DNA of 64,000 bases from Dyella_B acidisoli (GTDB lineage Bacteria > Pseudomonadota > Gammaproteobacteria > Xanthomonadales > Rhodanobacteraceae), in NCBI RefSeq assembly GCF_049532895.1, contig NZ_CP064031.1:5146001-5210000 (forward strand). The letters run 5' to 3'. A program made the translations under genes and the position numbers. Each line of letters starts with the position of its first letter. Positions within the stretch are counted from its first letter, which is position 1. A model generated the notes under the pieces. The model worked only from the letters and a program-made list of their open reading frames with translations. It was not told the DNA's origin and searched no databases. This document shows positions 16,481-25,463 of this stretch, one piece after another.

Positions 16481-17021
16481 AGAATCCATGCGCACCAAGG
16501 GGTCCGCATCGGCCCACGACGATGCCGTGGGCGCTTATAGCAAGGTTGCGGCCATCATGGCCGCCGTCGTCGGCTGGGCGGTCGGCATATACGCGGGTTT
16601 CAATCTGCTGGTGCCGCTGGTCGCTACTGCGATTGTGTGGCTGGTGAGCAGGAAACTTCTGAGCAAACCGAAGCAGGCCGTCGTCGCACCGTTCTGCGTA
16701 CAGGCCGGACATCTGGTGTGGTTCGTGGTGTTGACGGCGAAGGGCCACGAGGTGATCAATCCGAACCTGATCGACATTGCCTGGCTGACGATCGGATTGA
16801 CGTGGCTGTGGTTGAAGCCGGGCAAGCTTGCGTTATGCGTGCTGGCTGTCTACCAGCTGCTCACACTGCCCTACAACCTGCTGCAGTTTTCCGAGACGGA
16901 TTTTGGTAGCGCGGCGAACAAGATGTTGGTGGTGCATGTGGTTTGGCGCGTGCTGGCGTTGTTCTATATGGGCAGGTTGTATTACCGCATGAGCAAGCCA
17001 AAGAAGAATGTAAAGCGTTGA
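16470..17021 (+). CDS. Uncharacterised inner-membrane protein
   Basis: 183 residues with about five hydrophobic segments (VAAIMAAVVGWAVGIYAGF; LVPLVATAIVWLV; APFCVQAGHLVWFVVL; WLTIGLTWLWL; VVHVVWRVLALFYM) and a basic C-terminus. GAGGGAAA precedes the ATG at 16470, inside the 3' end of the monooxygenase gene, which implies translational coupling. No named family is recognised. Confidence 0.75.
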   Translation: MNPEESMRTKGSASAHDDAVGAYSKVAAIMAAVVGWAVGIYAGFNLLVPLVATAIVWLVSRKLLSKPKQAVVAPFCVQAGHLVWFVVLTAKGHEVINPNLIDIAWLTIGLTWLWLKPGKLALCVLAVYQLLTLPYNLLQFSETDFGSAANKMLVVHVVWRVLALFYMGRLYYRMSKPKKNVKR

Positions 17022-17024
17022 CTC

Positions 17025-17048
17025 CGTAGGTTGGTATTTGTACCCCGG
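17025..17048. repeat. Type C repeat, single half-element
   Basis: CGTAGGTTGGTATTTGTACC resembles one arm of the GTAGGYTGGRRTG repeat found complete at 27649-27722 and 42380-42444. Confidence 0.5.
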
Positions 17049-17090
17049 TAATCGTGCTGCGTCACGACACCCGCCATGATGAAAGTCACT

Positions 17091-17183
17091 TCACGGCCGT
17101 CATTCCCGCGAAAGCGGGAATCCATCTTGCTCTGATGTACCGTTGAAAATGGATTCCCGCTTTCGCGGGAATGACGGCCGTGA
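17091..17183. repeat. Type A inverted repeat element, copy 2
   Basis: Perfect 35-base arms beginning TCACGGCCGTCATTCCCGCG, with loop CTTGCTCTGATGTACC... The loop shares TTGCTCTGATGT with copy 1. It lies in the 331-base gap between the membrane-protein and lipoprotein genes; I see nothing else there. Confidence 0.9.
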
Positions 17184-17352
17184 GGCATGGTCGCATCGCA
17201 AATTGATCGGCAAACACGCATATAGCCGTTTTTTCTTCCGCTGCATCCTTGCAACCATTTAGCGCGTCGCCGCATCCCTTCTCTTGTTGAACATGCACTG
17301 GCTGCCTTTTGGCTTGCGGCCGGGGCTCGGTTTGCCCAACGGAGAGATCATC

Positions 17353-17718
17353 ATGCGCTACGCACTATGCGTCGTGGCGGGGCTGCTTGCGTCCTGCTCA
17401 ACCATGGATCCACCGCGACACTATGTGGATTTCGTCAATGACAGCCCGGATTCCGTCGTTTCACTGAGCGTGGCGGCACCAGGCAGTACGAACTGGCAGG
17501 CGCTGCACCTCCATGGCACTTTCAACGGCGGACCTCTTGAAGGTGGATACGTCGGCGACGCTAACGTTGCCCTGCCTGATGGACAGGGCTGCACATATGA
17601 CGTGCTGGTCGAATTCGCGCATCAGAAAGCTCTGCTGATCAGCGCGTTGAACGTTTGCAAGGTTCAACGGCTACACATTGGCCACGCGTGGCAGCAGGCA
17701 AATCTGCATACGATTTGA
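17353..17718 (+). CDS. Small putative lipoprotein
   Basis: 121 residues from the ATG with GGAGAG upstream. The N-terminus MRYALCVVAGLLASC is a lipoprotein signal with lipobox LASC (Cys15 acylated). The mature part is mostly beta-like, with two further cysteines (GQGCTYD, LNVCKV) that may pair in the periplasm. No family is recognised. It is convergent with the beta-lactamase gene, one base apart. Confidence 0.7.
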   Translation: MRYALCVVAGLLASCSTMDPPRHYVDFVNDSPDSVVSLSVAAPGSTNWQALHLHGTFNGGPLEGGYVGDANVALPDGQGCTYDVLVEFAHQKALLISALNVCKVQRLHIGHAWQQANLHTI

Positions 17719-17719
17719 T

Positions 17720-18586
17720 TTACATCGCCGCGATGATGCGTCCGGTTGCTGCCAATACGACAGCACGTCCATCGCTATCCTTCGCCGGATTTTCGTAATA
17801 GGCCGCAACAAGCAGTGGTTTGCGATCGGGCGGCCAGATGATGGCGACGTCGTTGTTCTGCATTACGCCGCTGCCGGTTTTCTCGCCGACCCGCCAGTCG
17901 GCGGGCAATCCCGCGCGCACCAGTTTTTTTCCGGTCGTCGTGCCGAGCATCCACGTCGTCAGTTGCTTGCGCGAGGCTTCGGATAAGACGTTGCTCAACA
18001 TCAGTTTCTGCAGGTTCGCCAGCATCGCGCTAGGCGTGGTGGTATCGCTGACGTGGTCGGGGGTGGGACGGTTGAGTTCCGGTTCGATGCGGTCAAGTCG
18101 CGTGATGGGATCGCCTAACTGTCGTGCGAAATCCGTTACCACGGAAGGGCCGCCCAGATGCGCCAGCAACACGTTTGCCGCGGTGTTGTCACTCAGCGAA
18201 ACGGCGGCCCCGCACAGTTCGGCGATCGTCATCCCAGGCGGGCCAACGTGCTGGCTGGTGATGGGTGCGTATTCGAGCAGCGCGTCTTTATTAAAGACCA
18301 GGCGGCGATCCAGCTGCTCCTTGCCATGATCGACACGCGACAGCACTGCTGACGCAAGCAGCATCTTGAAGGTGCTGCACATGAGAAAGCGTTCGTCCGC
18401 GCGACGCCCTGCGCGATCGCCGCTTCCGGTATCCAGGATCGCTACGCCCAGCCGTCCACCGTATTGGCGTTCCAACGCTGCCAACTGCGCGTTGATGTCT
18501 TTCGTATCCGCTAATGACAGCGAAGGACGGAGACCAAGCGCGACCGCGCCCACTGCGATGCCCTTGAGCACACTACGACGATCCAT
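17720..18586 (-). CDS. Class A beta-lactamase, Tat-exported
   Basis: 288 residues with all class A active-site elements: S71-T-F-K74, S132-D-N134, E168-P-E-L-N172 (the general-base Glu of the omega loop) and K236-T-G238. The enzyme hydrolyses beta-lactams in the periplasm through a serine acyl-enzyme. MDRRSVLKGIAVG is a twin-arginine signal, as in the L2 enzymes of Stenotrophomonas. A perfect GGAGGTAA before the ATG at 18586 decides the start. Cys70 next to the nucleophile is present, but the partner cysteine typical of class A carbapenemases after KTG is absent. No ampR-type regulator is adjacent. Its spectrum cannot be read from sequence. Confidence 0.92.
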   Translation of the reverse strand: MDRRSVLKGIAVGAVALGLRPSLSLADTKDINAQLAALERQYGGRLGVAILDTGSGDRAGRRADERFLMCSTFKMLLASAVLSRVDHGKEQLDRRLVFNKDALLEYAPITSQHVGPPGMTIAELCGAAVSLSDNTAANVLLAHLGGPSVVTDFARQLGDPITRLDRIEPELNRPTPDHVSDTTTPSAMLANLQKLMLSNVLSEASRKQLTTWMLGTTTGKKLVRAGLPADWRVGEKTGSGVMQNNDVAIIWPPDRKPLLVAAYYENPAKDSDGRAVVLAATGRIIAAM

Positions 18587-18776
18587 GCTGCGTTTACCTC
18601 CGAAACCGTGTGGGGTGCTCATGCTAGCTGTGTTGCAGGTACTCCTGCTGTCGAAGTTGGGGCGAAATCAAGACAGCCATGCTGCGCATTGGCTTGCCGG
18701 AAGTGCGTGCGATTGGCTCTTGTACCTCCGCCGCTCGCCGTTTGAATGAGCGTATCCATTACTGCGGGAGGCTTGC

Positions 18777-19604
18777 ATGCGCATCGCTGACATCGGTCGT
18801 TGGTTGTTTGCACTGGCGTTCGTAACACTGGGTTTGCTGAGTGTGTTTTCGCGTGATTTTGCTTCGGTATGGCAACCGGTGCCCGACGGTGTGCCAGGGC
18901 GGGCGTTCCTTGCGTTGATGTCCGGCGCCGTGATGGTGGTGGGCGGCGCGGGATTGCTGCTGCGGCGCATGCTGGTGCCGGCCTCGTTCGTGATGATGGT
19001 GTATACGCTGCTGTGGCTGCTGGCGCTGCATGTGCCCCGCGTGATCATGGGACCGTGGCATGAGATCACGTGGGGTGGCTGCGCGGAAATCATCACGTTA
19101 GTCGCCGCGAGCTGGGTGCTGTACGCAAGCGCGGCAACACCGGATGACAAACCTTACTTCGCTGCGCTCAGCGGCGCACATGCGGTGCGTGTCGCGCGCA
19201 TTGCGTTCGCCGTCGCGCTGCCCTTGATCGGGCTGGAGCATCTGATCTACGCCAAGGAAACCGCCGACATGGTGCCTGGCTGGCTGCCTTATCACACGGG
19301 CTGGGCGTGTCTGACCGGTGTCGCGCACATCGCCGCGGGATTGGCGATTGCGCTGAACGTGTTACCCCGACTGGCGGCCACGCTTGAAGCATGGATGATG
19401 GGTGCCTTCACTGTATTCGTGTGGATTCCCATGGTGATGGCTACGCCATCGCAGCGGTTTGCGTGGACAGGTTTGGCGATTTCCACGGTGATTACGGCGG
19501 CGGGGTGGATCGTTGCGGCGTCGTATCGGGAAGTGCAGTGGCTTTCTTTCAGCCGGTCGCGCAATCAAGCGTTTAGTCCCCTCTCCCCTCCGGGGAGAGG
19601 GTAG
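18777..19604 (+). CDS. DoxX-like multi-pass membrane protein
   Basis: 275 residues with seven to eight hydrophobic segments (LFALAFVTLGLLSVF; FLALMSGAVMVVGGAGLLL; SFVMMVYTLLWLLAL; IITLVAASWVLYA; IAFAVALPLIGLEHLIY; ...). The pattern resembles DoxX-family membrane proteins. The last residues (SPLSPPGRG) are encoded by the hairpin of a type B repeat, and the stop lies within it, so the repeat has supplied a new C-terminus. Function unknown. Confidence 0.75.
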   Translation: MRIADIGRWLFALAFVTLGLLSVFSRDFASVWQPVPDGVPGRAFLALMSGAVMVVGGAGLLLRRMLVPASFVMMVYTLLWLLALHVPRVIMGPWHEITWGGCAEIITLVAASWVLYASAATPDDKPYFAALSGAHAVRVARIAFAVALPLIGLEHLIYAKETADMVPGWLPYHTGWACLTGVAHIAAGLAIALNVLPRLAATLEAWMMGAFTVFVWIPMVMATPSQRFAWTGLAISTVITAAGWIVAASYREVQWLSFSRSRNQAFSPLSPPGRG

Positions 19605-19712
19605 GGTGAGGGGATAATCTTGCGGTGTGGGTGAAATCGGAGCGAGGCTCTTAATGAAGCTTGAGGCAAGCCTTGACCCCTCACCCCAACCCTCTCCCCG
19701 GAGGGGAGAGGG
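19578..19712. repeat. Opposed pair of type B REP-like repeats
   Basis: Copy one at 19578-19613 overlaps the end of the DoxX-like gene. Copy two, reversed, is at 19677-19712, just after the convergent Dps gene. The arms CCCTCTCCCC/GGGGAGAGGG and the GGGTGAGGGG tails are nearly identical. Confidence 0.85.
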
Positions 19713-19724
19713 AGCAAAAGAGCT

Positions 19725-20261
19725 CTAGACGGTACGCCCCGTCTCAAACAGGAACCACACGCGCCGCTCCGCCTCATCGATCCAGTTTTCAAGCAGGCTG
19801 GCGGTTGCTACGTCGTTGTATTCATCGCACAGGTCGTGCGTTTTGCGCATGTAGTCGGCCACGCGCGCGTTGTCCTCGCGCAATTCGGCCAGCATGTCCG
19901 CCGGTGTGACGAAATCTGCATCGTTGTCCGACAAGCGCTGGTGACGGGCGATATCGCCGATCGACCGCAGCGTGGTACCGCCGAGCTTGCGTACGCGTTC
20001 GGCAATCGGATCGGTGATGGCGTAGATCTCGTCGGAATGTTCGTCCAGCAACAGGTGGTAGTCGCGAAAGTGCGGACCACTCATATGCCAGTGGAAGTTT
20101 TTGGTTTTGAGATACAGCGCGAACACATCGGCCAGTAGGGTGTTGAGTTCGGCGGAGATGTCGCGCCGCGCGTTTTCACCGAGTGCGCTGGGGGTTTTTA
20201 GCGGCCCTTTGCGCAGCTGCTTGGCTTTTTCGACCTTGTCGGCCTTGTTTGCTTTGGGCAT
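19725..20261 (-). CDS. Dps-family ferritin-like DNA-protection protein
   Basis: 178 residues from the ATG preceded by AAGGAGAG. A lysine-rich N-terminal tail (PKANKADKVEKAKQLRKG) suits DNA binding. The ferritin-like four-helix bundle carries the Dps dinuclear-site motif NFHWHMSGPHFRDYH...DEHSDEIY. Such proteins form dodecamers that oxidise Fe2+ with peroxide and shield DNA in stress and stationary phase. It stands alone, divergent from kup. Confidence 0.9.
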   Translation of the reverse strand: MPKANKADKVEKAKQLRKGPLKTPSALGENARRDISAELNTLLADVFALYLKTKNFHWHMSGPHFRDYHLLLDEHSDEIYAITDPIAERVRKLGGTTLRSIGDIARHQRLSDNDADFVTPADMLAELREDNARVADYMRKTHDLCDEYNDVATASLLENWIDEAERRVWFLFETGRTV

Positions 20262-20442
20262 GGCGGTTTCTCTCCTTGCAGTGGGGATGGGTGATTTGAG
20301 AGATCGGCGGGCGACAGCAGATTTATGACCATAGGCCAGCAAGCTCGCGCAGGCAACCGCTCAAATGTGGTACCGGCTTACCCCGCTGTCACCTTTCATC
20401 GCTAGACTGCTGGGCAGTTTTGGGGAGAGAACAGCGCCTGCC

Positions 20443-22317
20443 ATGACCGAAGTTTCTGCAAACCCATTGAAAAAGCCTGCTTTGTTGTGGGCCAGCGTTG
20501 GTGCCCTCGGCGTGGTGTTCGGCGATATCGGCACCAGCCCGCTGTATACCTTCAAGACCGTGTTGGACATGACTGGCGGTAATACGCCGCAGACCATTTT
20601 CGGCGTGATCTCGCTGTTGATCTGGACGCTGATCATCATCACGTCGATTAAATACGCCGGCTTCGCCATGCGCATCGACAACGATGGCGAAGGCGGCATC
20701 CTGGCCCTGATGGCCCTGTTAGGGGTGAAGAACCGCAGGCGACCGGCGATCGTCGCAGCCGGCTTGTTCGGCGCCGCGCTGATTTATGGTGACGGTGCGA
20801 TCACGCCGGCGATTTCGGTGCTATCGGCACTGGAAGGGCTGAATATCGCCGCACCTTCCCTGCAGCACTATGTATTGCCATTGACGGTGGTGATCCTGCT
20901 GGCGTTGTTCGCGTTCCAACCCGTAGGTACAGCGCGCATCGGTCGCGCGTTCGGGCCGATCATGGCGTTGTGGTTCATCACCATGGCGGTGCTCGGACTG
21001 TGGGGCATTGCCAAGCATCCCGGCATTCTGTGGGCGCTCAATCCGTATTACGCGCTGCATTACCTGTTGTATGGCGGCAGTGGCGCATTCCTGGTGTTGG
21101 GCGGCGTGTTTCTATGCGTCACTGGCGCAGAGGCGCTGTATGCCGACATGGGGCACTTCGGCGCAGGGCCGATCAAGCTGTCTTGGTCGACGCTGGTGTT
21201 TCCCAGCCTGGTGCTGAATTACGCGGGCCAGGGTGCGATCGTGCTGGCCGGCGCGCCGACGCAAGGCAATATTTTCTATCGGCTGTGCCCTGCTTCGCTC
21301 ACCTTGCCGTTGATCGTGCTGTCGACCATTGCCACCATCATCGCCAGCCAGTCGATCATCACCGGCGCGTTTTCGATGACGCGGCAGGCCATTCAACTCG
21401 GTTGGATGCCGCGATTCAGAGTGTCGCAAACCTCCGAAGAGGGTTACGGGCAGATCTACGTCGGCGCGGTGAACTGGATGCTGATGCTGGTGACGATCGG
21501 ATTAGCGCTGGGCTTCCGCAAATCCGACAACCTGGCTGGCGCGTATGGCATTGCGGTATCGGCGACCATGCTGATGACCACAGTACTGCTGTTCATCGCC
21601 ATGCGGGAAATCTGGAAATGGAACATGCTCGCCAGCGTGATGGTTGCGGGCGTGTTCTTCATCGTCGACAGCTCGTTCTTCGCATCCAACATGATGAAGC
21701 TGTTCGACGGCGGTTACGTGCCCTTGTTGCTCGCCGCACTGGTGTACCTGGTGATGTACATCTGGCATCGCGGCATCGTGGCGCTTGCCGCGCGCAGCGG
21801 TGAAGATCCACTGCCTGTCGACGTGTTTCTGGATGAGCTCGGCGCCAGCGGCATCGTCCGCGTGCCCGGCACGGCGGTGTTCCTGACCAAGACAAAAGCC
21901 ACTACGCCACCGGTGATGCAGTGGTACGTCAAGCACAGCAAGTCGCTGCAAAAACGCGTGCTGGCCGTGACACTGGAGATTGCTTCCACGCCGTGGGTGT
22001 CGGCCAAGAACCGCCTGGCCCTGTCCGAAATCGCACCGAATTTCTGGTCGATCACCGCCAACTACGGCTTTATGGAGCGTCCGGACATGCCGGCCCTGAT
22101 GGCGCAAATCGCCACACATGGCTGCCCCATTCAACCCCATGAACTGACCTATTTCGTCGGCATGGAGAAAATCGTTCCGCGTGAAGACGGCCGTGGTATA
22201 CCTCGTTGGATTCGTGCGGTGTTCGCCATGATGCTGCGAAATTCAGCCCGCGTAACCGATTATTTGCGTATTCCCGCCTATCAAGTCGTGGATATCGGGC
22301 GGCAAATTTCGATCTAA
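20443..22317 (+). CDS. kup: Low-affinity potassium uptake protein Kup
   Basis: 624 residues, the usual Kup length. The N-terminal signature GVVFGDIGTSPLYTFKTV is followed by about twelve membrane segments and a ~150-residue cytoplasmic C-terminus (GTAVFLTKTKATTPPVMQWY ... YFVGMEKIVPRE). It takes up K+ with protons. The start at 20443 is set by TGGGGAGAGA upstream. It is a single-gene unit. Confidence 0.95.
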   Translation: MTEVSANPLKKPALLWASVGALGVVFGDIGTSPLYTFKTVLDMTGGNTPQTIFGVISLLIWTLIIITSIKYAGFAMRIDNDGEGGILALMALLGVKNRRRPAIVAAGLFGAALIYGDGAITPAISVLSALEGLNIAAPSLQHYVLPLTVVILLALFAFQPVGTARIGRAFGPIMALWFITMAVLGLWGIAKHPGILWALNPYYALHYLLYGGSGAFLVLGGVFLCVTGAEALYADMGHFGAGPIKLSWSTLVFPSLVLNYAGQGAIVLAGAPTQGNIFYRLCPASLTLPLIVLSTIATIIASQSIITGAFSMTRQAIQLGWMPRFRVSQTSEEGYGQIYVGAVNWMLMLVTIGLALGFRKSDNLAGAYGIAVSATMLMTTVLLFIAMREIWKWNMLASVMVAGVFFIVDSSFFASNMMKLFDGGYVPLLLAALVYLVMYIWHRGIVALAARSGEDPLPVDVFLDELGASGIVRVPGTAVFLTKTKATTPPVMQWYVKHSKSLQKRVLAVTLEIASTPWVSAKNRLALSEIAPNFWSITANYGFMERPDMPALMAQIATHGCPIQPHELTYFVGMEKIVPREDGRGIPRWIRAVFAMMLRNSARVTDYLRIPAYQVVDIGRQISI

Positions 22318-22400
22318 ACCGCGCACGCGCAGATTTTCATAAAGTTAAACACAACGCTCTTTCCGGCTCCTATTTAGCTGAACAACTCGATCCCCCTTTA

Positions 22401-22418
22401 CTGGCATGCTCCTTGCCT
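22401..22418 (+). promoter_or_regulatory. Candidate sigma-54 (-24/-12) promoter
   Basis: CTGGCATGCTCCTTGC has GG and GC exactly ten bases apart and matches TGGCAYN5TTGC well. It lies 227 bases before the diguanylate cyclase ATG. The 325-base gap after kup holds no other gene apart from a 12-codon frame at 22510-22548. Confidence 0.5.
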
Positions 22419-22509
22419 CGTTGTTTTGACAGGCAGGTGCACATGCTCACAACGGCATGTATAGGCGCATGCCGATGATGCGAATAACCGCGCGACGGAA
22501 AGGGGAAGC

Positions 22510-22548
22510 ATGGCTATGTTGACGATAAAGCCTATCGATGTGCAGTAA
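22510..22548 (+). CDS. Possible 12-residue leader peptide
   Basis: MAMLTIKPIDVQ, preceded by the strong ribosome site GGAAAGGGGAAG. It would sit in the leader of the diguanylate cyclase transcript. Only the ribosome site argues for translation. Confidence 0.25.
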   Translation: MAMLTIKPIDVQ

Positions 22549-22642
22549 AGCTGGCAGTTTTGACGCATCGGCGGTCCGTCGATGACGTTGCGTTGCGCAT
22601 GAAGCGCAGACGATCGAAGCTGGCTGCCATAGGGATCTCCCG

Positions 22643-23809
22643 ATGCATCTGAACATCGAGACACTTGCGCTGATCAATGGCGGGCAGGCGCTGGTGCTTG
22701 CGCTGATGCTCTGGTTTGGCACGCGCAGCGGCAGCAACCGCGCGGTCAAAGGGCTGCGTCTGCGCGCGGCGGCTTTGCTGCTGGAAGCGGGCGGTGATTT
22801 CATACTCGCGTTCGATTTCAAGCTTTCCCAACTGGCCGTGCTGCTGATGGGCAACACGTTCAACCTTTCTGCGCAGGCGCTGACCATCGTGGCGCTGCGC
22901 ATGGTGCTTACCCGTTCGCTGCGCTGGCGTGAAGCGCTGATGCTTGGCTTGGCGGCTTGGCTTGGCGTGACCTACTTGAGCACAGTGCACCCGGATTATC
23001 GGATGCGCGTGCTGTGGGGCTCGATCATTCTTGCTTGCAACGCCCTGCTCAATCTCTCCGCCTTGTGGGGCGGCTGCAGCAAGCAGGATACGCGCGCGCA
23101 GTGCCTGCTGTTCTGGGCTTATGTGCTGGCCATTGCGCTGCTCGCGTGGCGCAACATCTCGCTATGGACGCTCGACACGCCGCCGCAAGGTATCGGTGTG
23201 CCGACACCGGTGAACATCGTCTACGTCTTGTTGATCGGGTTGCAACCGCTGCTGGCCAGCGTGGGTTTCCTGTTGCTTTACAACGAGATTCTGCAGCGTG
23301 ATCTGTATGACCTTGCGCGCATCGATCCGCTCACCGGCGTCATCAACCGCCTGGGCTTGGTGGAAGCTTCGGATGTTCTGCTTACCAAGGCGCGTGCCAA
23401 GAACGAATCGATCGGCGTGCTGTTGATCGATGCCGATCACTTCAAAAGCATCAACGACCGATTCGGTCACGACGACGGCGACCGCGTGTTGTTGGAACTG
23501 GTTGCCAACATACGGCGCATGCTGCGTTCCAACGATCTGGTGGGGCGCGTAGGCGGCGAGGAATTCCTCGTGCTATCGCCTTCGGTGAAAGAGGGAGACT
23601 TGCTGGCGCTGGCCGAGCGCATTCGCTCAGCGGTGGAACGCACGCCGTTCCACATCAACGGCCAGTCGTACGCACTCACCGTTTCCATTGGCGCAGCCAT
23701 TGCTACCGGCAATGAACCCGACATGATGGCGGCGCGGCGCCGTGCGGACGCTGCGCTTTACGACGCCAAGCGGGCGGGACGTAATTGCGTGAAGATTTCA
23801 CCGACCTGA
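22643..23809 (+). CDS. Diguanylate cyclase, membrane-anchored GGDEF protein
   Basis: 388 residues. About seven hydrophobic segments fill the first ~215 (LALINGGQALVLALMLWF; FKLSQLAVLLMGNTF; ...). The GGDEF domain begins near RIDPLTGVINRLG and carries the active-site motif GGEEF at 304-308. The product-inhibition site R295-S-N-D298 lies five residues before it. It should make cyclic di-GMP from two GTP at the inner membrane, with feedback inhibition. No EAL or known sensor domain is visible. It overlaps the FUSC gene tail to tail by 12 bases. The sigma-54-like promoter upstream would fit the link between RpoN and c-di-GMP traits. Confidence 0.9.
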   Translation: MHLNIETLALINGGQALVLALMLWFGTRSGSNRAVKGLRLRAAALLLEAGGDFILAFDFKLSQLAVLLMGNTFNLSAQALTIVALRMVLTRSLRWREALMLGLAAWLGVTYLSTVHPDYRMRVLWGSIILACNALLNLSALWGGCSKQDTRAQCLLFWAYVLAIALLAWRNISLWTLDTPPQGIGVPTPVNIVYVLLIGLQPLLASVGFLLLYNEILQRDLYDLARIDPLTGVINRLGLVEASDVLLTKARAKNESIGVLLIDADHFKSINDRFGHDDGDRVLLELVANIRRMLRSNDLVGRVGGEEFLVLSPSVKEGDLLALAERIRSAVERTPFHINGQSYALTVSIGAAIATGNEPDMMAARRRADAALYDAKRAGRNCVKISPT

Positions 23810-25210
23810 AGCATCGTGCAGGCACGCATGCAACTGCTGCAAGGCCGGAAGAATCTGTACCGGCTCGCGCATGGAGCGGCGCGCATGCGCAAGTGCGCGA
23901 TGCACACTCGGCGGTGCTTGGCCTTGTTCAATCAGCTTGCCGCCTGGTTCCCGGCAGCTGAGAAGCGCCTCGATCCAGTCAGCGGACCGCTCCGGTCGCA
24001 CACGTTGTGCGATATGGCGGGTAGCTCGAAACGGCGGCGCAACCTGTTCCACGGCGTGAAGCGCAGCGAAGAAGGCATCCGTGTTGCCGGCTGGTTGTTG
24101 CCGATCCAGCGCGGTGGAAAGTGCGGCCAGTGCGTCTGCGATGCGCCGGCGTAGCACGCCGGTCGAGCGGACCGGCAAGACAAACCACCCCGCTGCCACG
24201 CCGATGATCGCGCCGATCACGATTTCTTCCAGGCGCGGCCACAGCATCCGCGCTGCGGGTACGCCCACGAGATCCTGCAACAGCGCCAACGCCACGGTGA
24301 CGAACAACGCCCACCAGCCATAACCAAGCGGCCGTAGCCATACACCGAGGAAGATGGCGGTGAGGATCAAGATGACGATCGTGTGTTCATCCAGACCGAG
24401 ATGAACGCCAAGAACCAGCGCTATGAGCGTGCCCACCGCTGCACCGAGTACGCGCAACACGCTCTTGTGCGCCACATCCAACCGCCCACGATTGCCGCTG
24501 TTGACGATGAAGGCTGTCAACACGATCCATGACCAGTGCTGCGGAAACGCGGCATAGCCCACGGCAAACGACAGCAGCAAAGCAACCGCCATTTGGATGG
24601 CCATGCGCGTGGAGGCGATAGGGCGCAGTGAACTTTCCGGCGTTGGTGCAGCGACGAAGGCCGCATGGCCGACGCGTGGCAGCAAACGGAGCGCTTGCGC
24701 CAGCGCGTGCATCAGGTTGACCCAGAACAAGGCCAGCAATCCCACGACGATCGGCAACAACAACACTGGAACCGGGCCAGGTTGTTTGGGCGGTATATAC
24801 GGCACCGTGAGCAATGTGACGAACGGCAACGCAATCAATGAGCCAACGCGACGCGCCATCGGGCCGAAGCGTCGCAGCCAGATCGACACGAACATGCCGG
24901 CGGTGAACACGAGCGCGCCCACAATCGGAAAACGATGCAGCAGGATGCCTACTCCAGCTGCCGCGAGGCCAACGGCTGGCAACACAAAGACCGCCTCGAT
25001 GCGACCCCGGCGATCCCGATCGAGCTGGCTGCGCGACAACGAAAGGCACAACACCACGGCCAATATGCCGGGACCAGGTTCCCGGCTGATCGCGAGCGCG
25101 CAAAGCAGCGTGGCGATCGCCGCTATCAGCGTTGCGACGGCTTCTACCAGGGCGCGCCCTAGCCGTGACCGTTCGACCAATCCTTGAGACGACGGAAAAA
25201 CGAGGCGCAA
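23798..25210 (-). CDS. FUSC-family (aromatic acid exporter-like) membrane protein
   Basis: 470 residues from a TTG start chosen because CAGGAG lies six bases before it (CAGGAG-TATCTC-TTG); the frame is open further upstream but without a ribosome site. Two sets of hydrophobic segments (AVATLIAAIATLLCALAI ... ; MAIQMAVALLLSFAVGYAAF ...) alternate with cytoplasmic parts, as in FUSC/YccS/AaeB proteins. The motif WSWIVLTAFIVNSGNRGR marks the second repeat. The family is linked to efflux of aromatic acids and similar compounds. No periplasmic adaptor gene is adjacent, so the transport partner and substrate are unknown. Confidence 0.8.
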   Translation of the reverse strand: MRLVFPSSQGLVERSRLGRALVEAVATLIAAIATLLCALAISREPGPGILAVVLCLSLSRSQLDRDRRGRIEAVFVLPAVGLAAAGVGILLHRFPIVGALVFTAGMFVSIWLRRFGPMARRVGSLIALPFVTLLTVPYIPPKQPGPVPVLLLPIVVGLLALFWVNLMHALAQALRLLPRVGHAAFVAAPTPESSLRPIASTRMAIQMAVALLLSFAVGYAAFPQHWSWIVLTAFIVNSGNRGRLDVAHKSVLRVLGAAVGTLIALVLGVHLGLDEHTIVILILTAIFLGVWLRPLGYGWWALFVTVALALLQDLVGVPAARMLWPRLEEIVIGAIIGVAAGWFVLPVRSTGVLRRRIADALAALSTALDRQQPAGNTDAFFAALHAVEQVAPPFRATRHIAQRVRPERSADWIEALLSCREPGGKLIEQGQAPPSVHRALAHARRSMREPVQILPALQQLHACLHDASGR

Positions 25211-25463
25211 GAGATACTCCTGAATGACGTTGGCGGAGCAGCGGACCAAGATAGCACTTGCTGCCGGCCGCCTTATCGATGAATCAACGCAAGCTTTTGC
25301 GCACGCCGAGCGACGTGCTGCGTCAACAGCGGCGGGGGCTGCCCGTTCTTCCGCTGTGACGGCCTTCACGCAGCGCAGCGCCCGGACGCCGGAGCATACG
25401 CCGCATTGAAGCTATGGCGGCGATGGATTCCATCAGATGAATTGCGACAAGGCATAGCAACGC

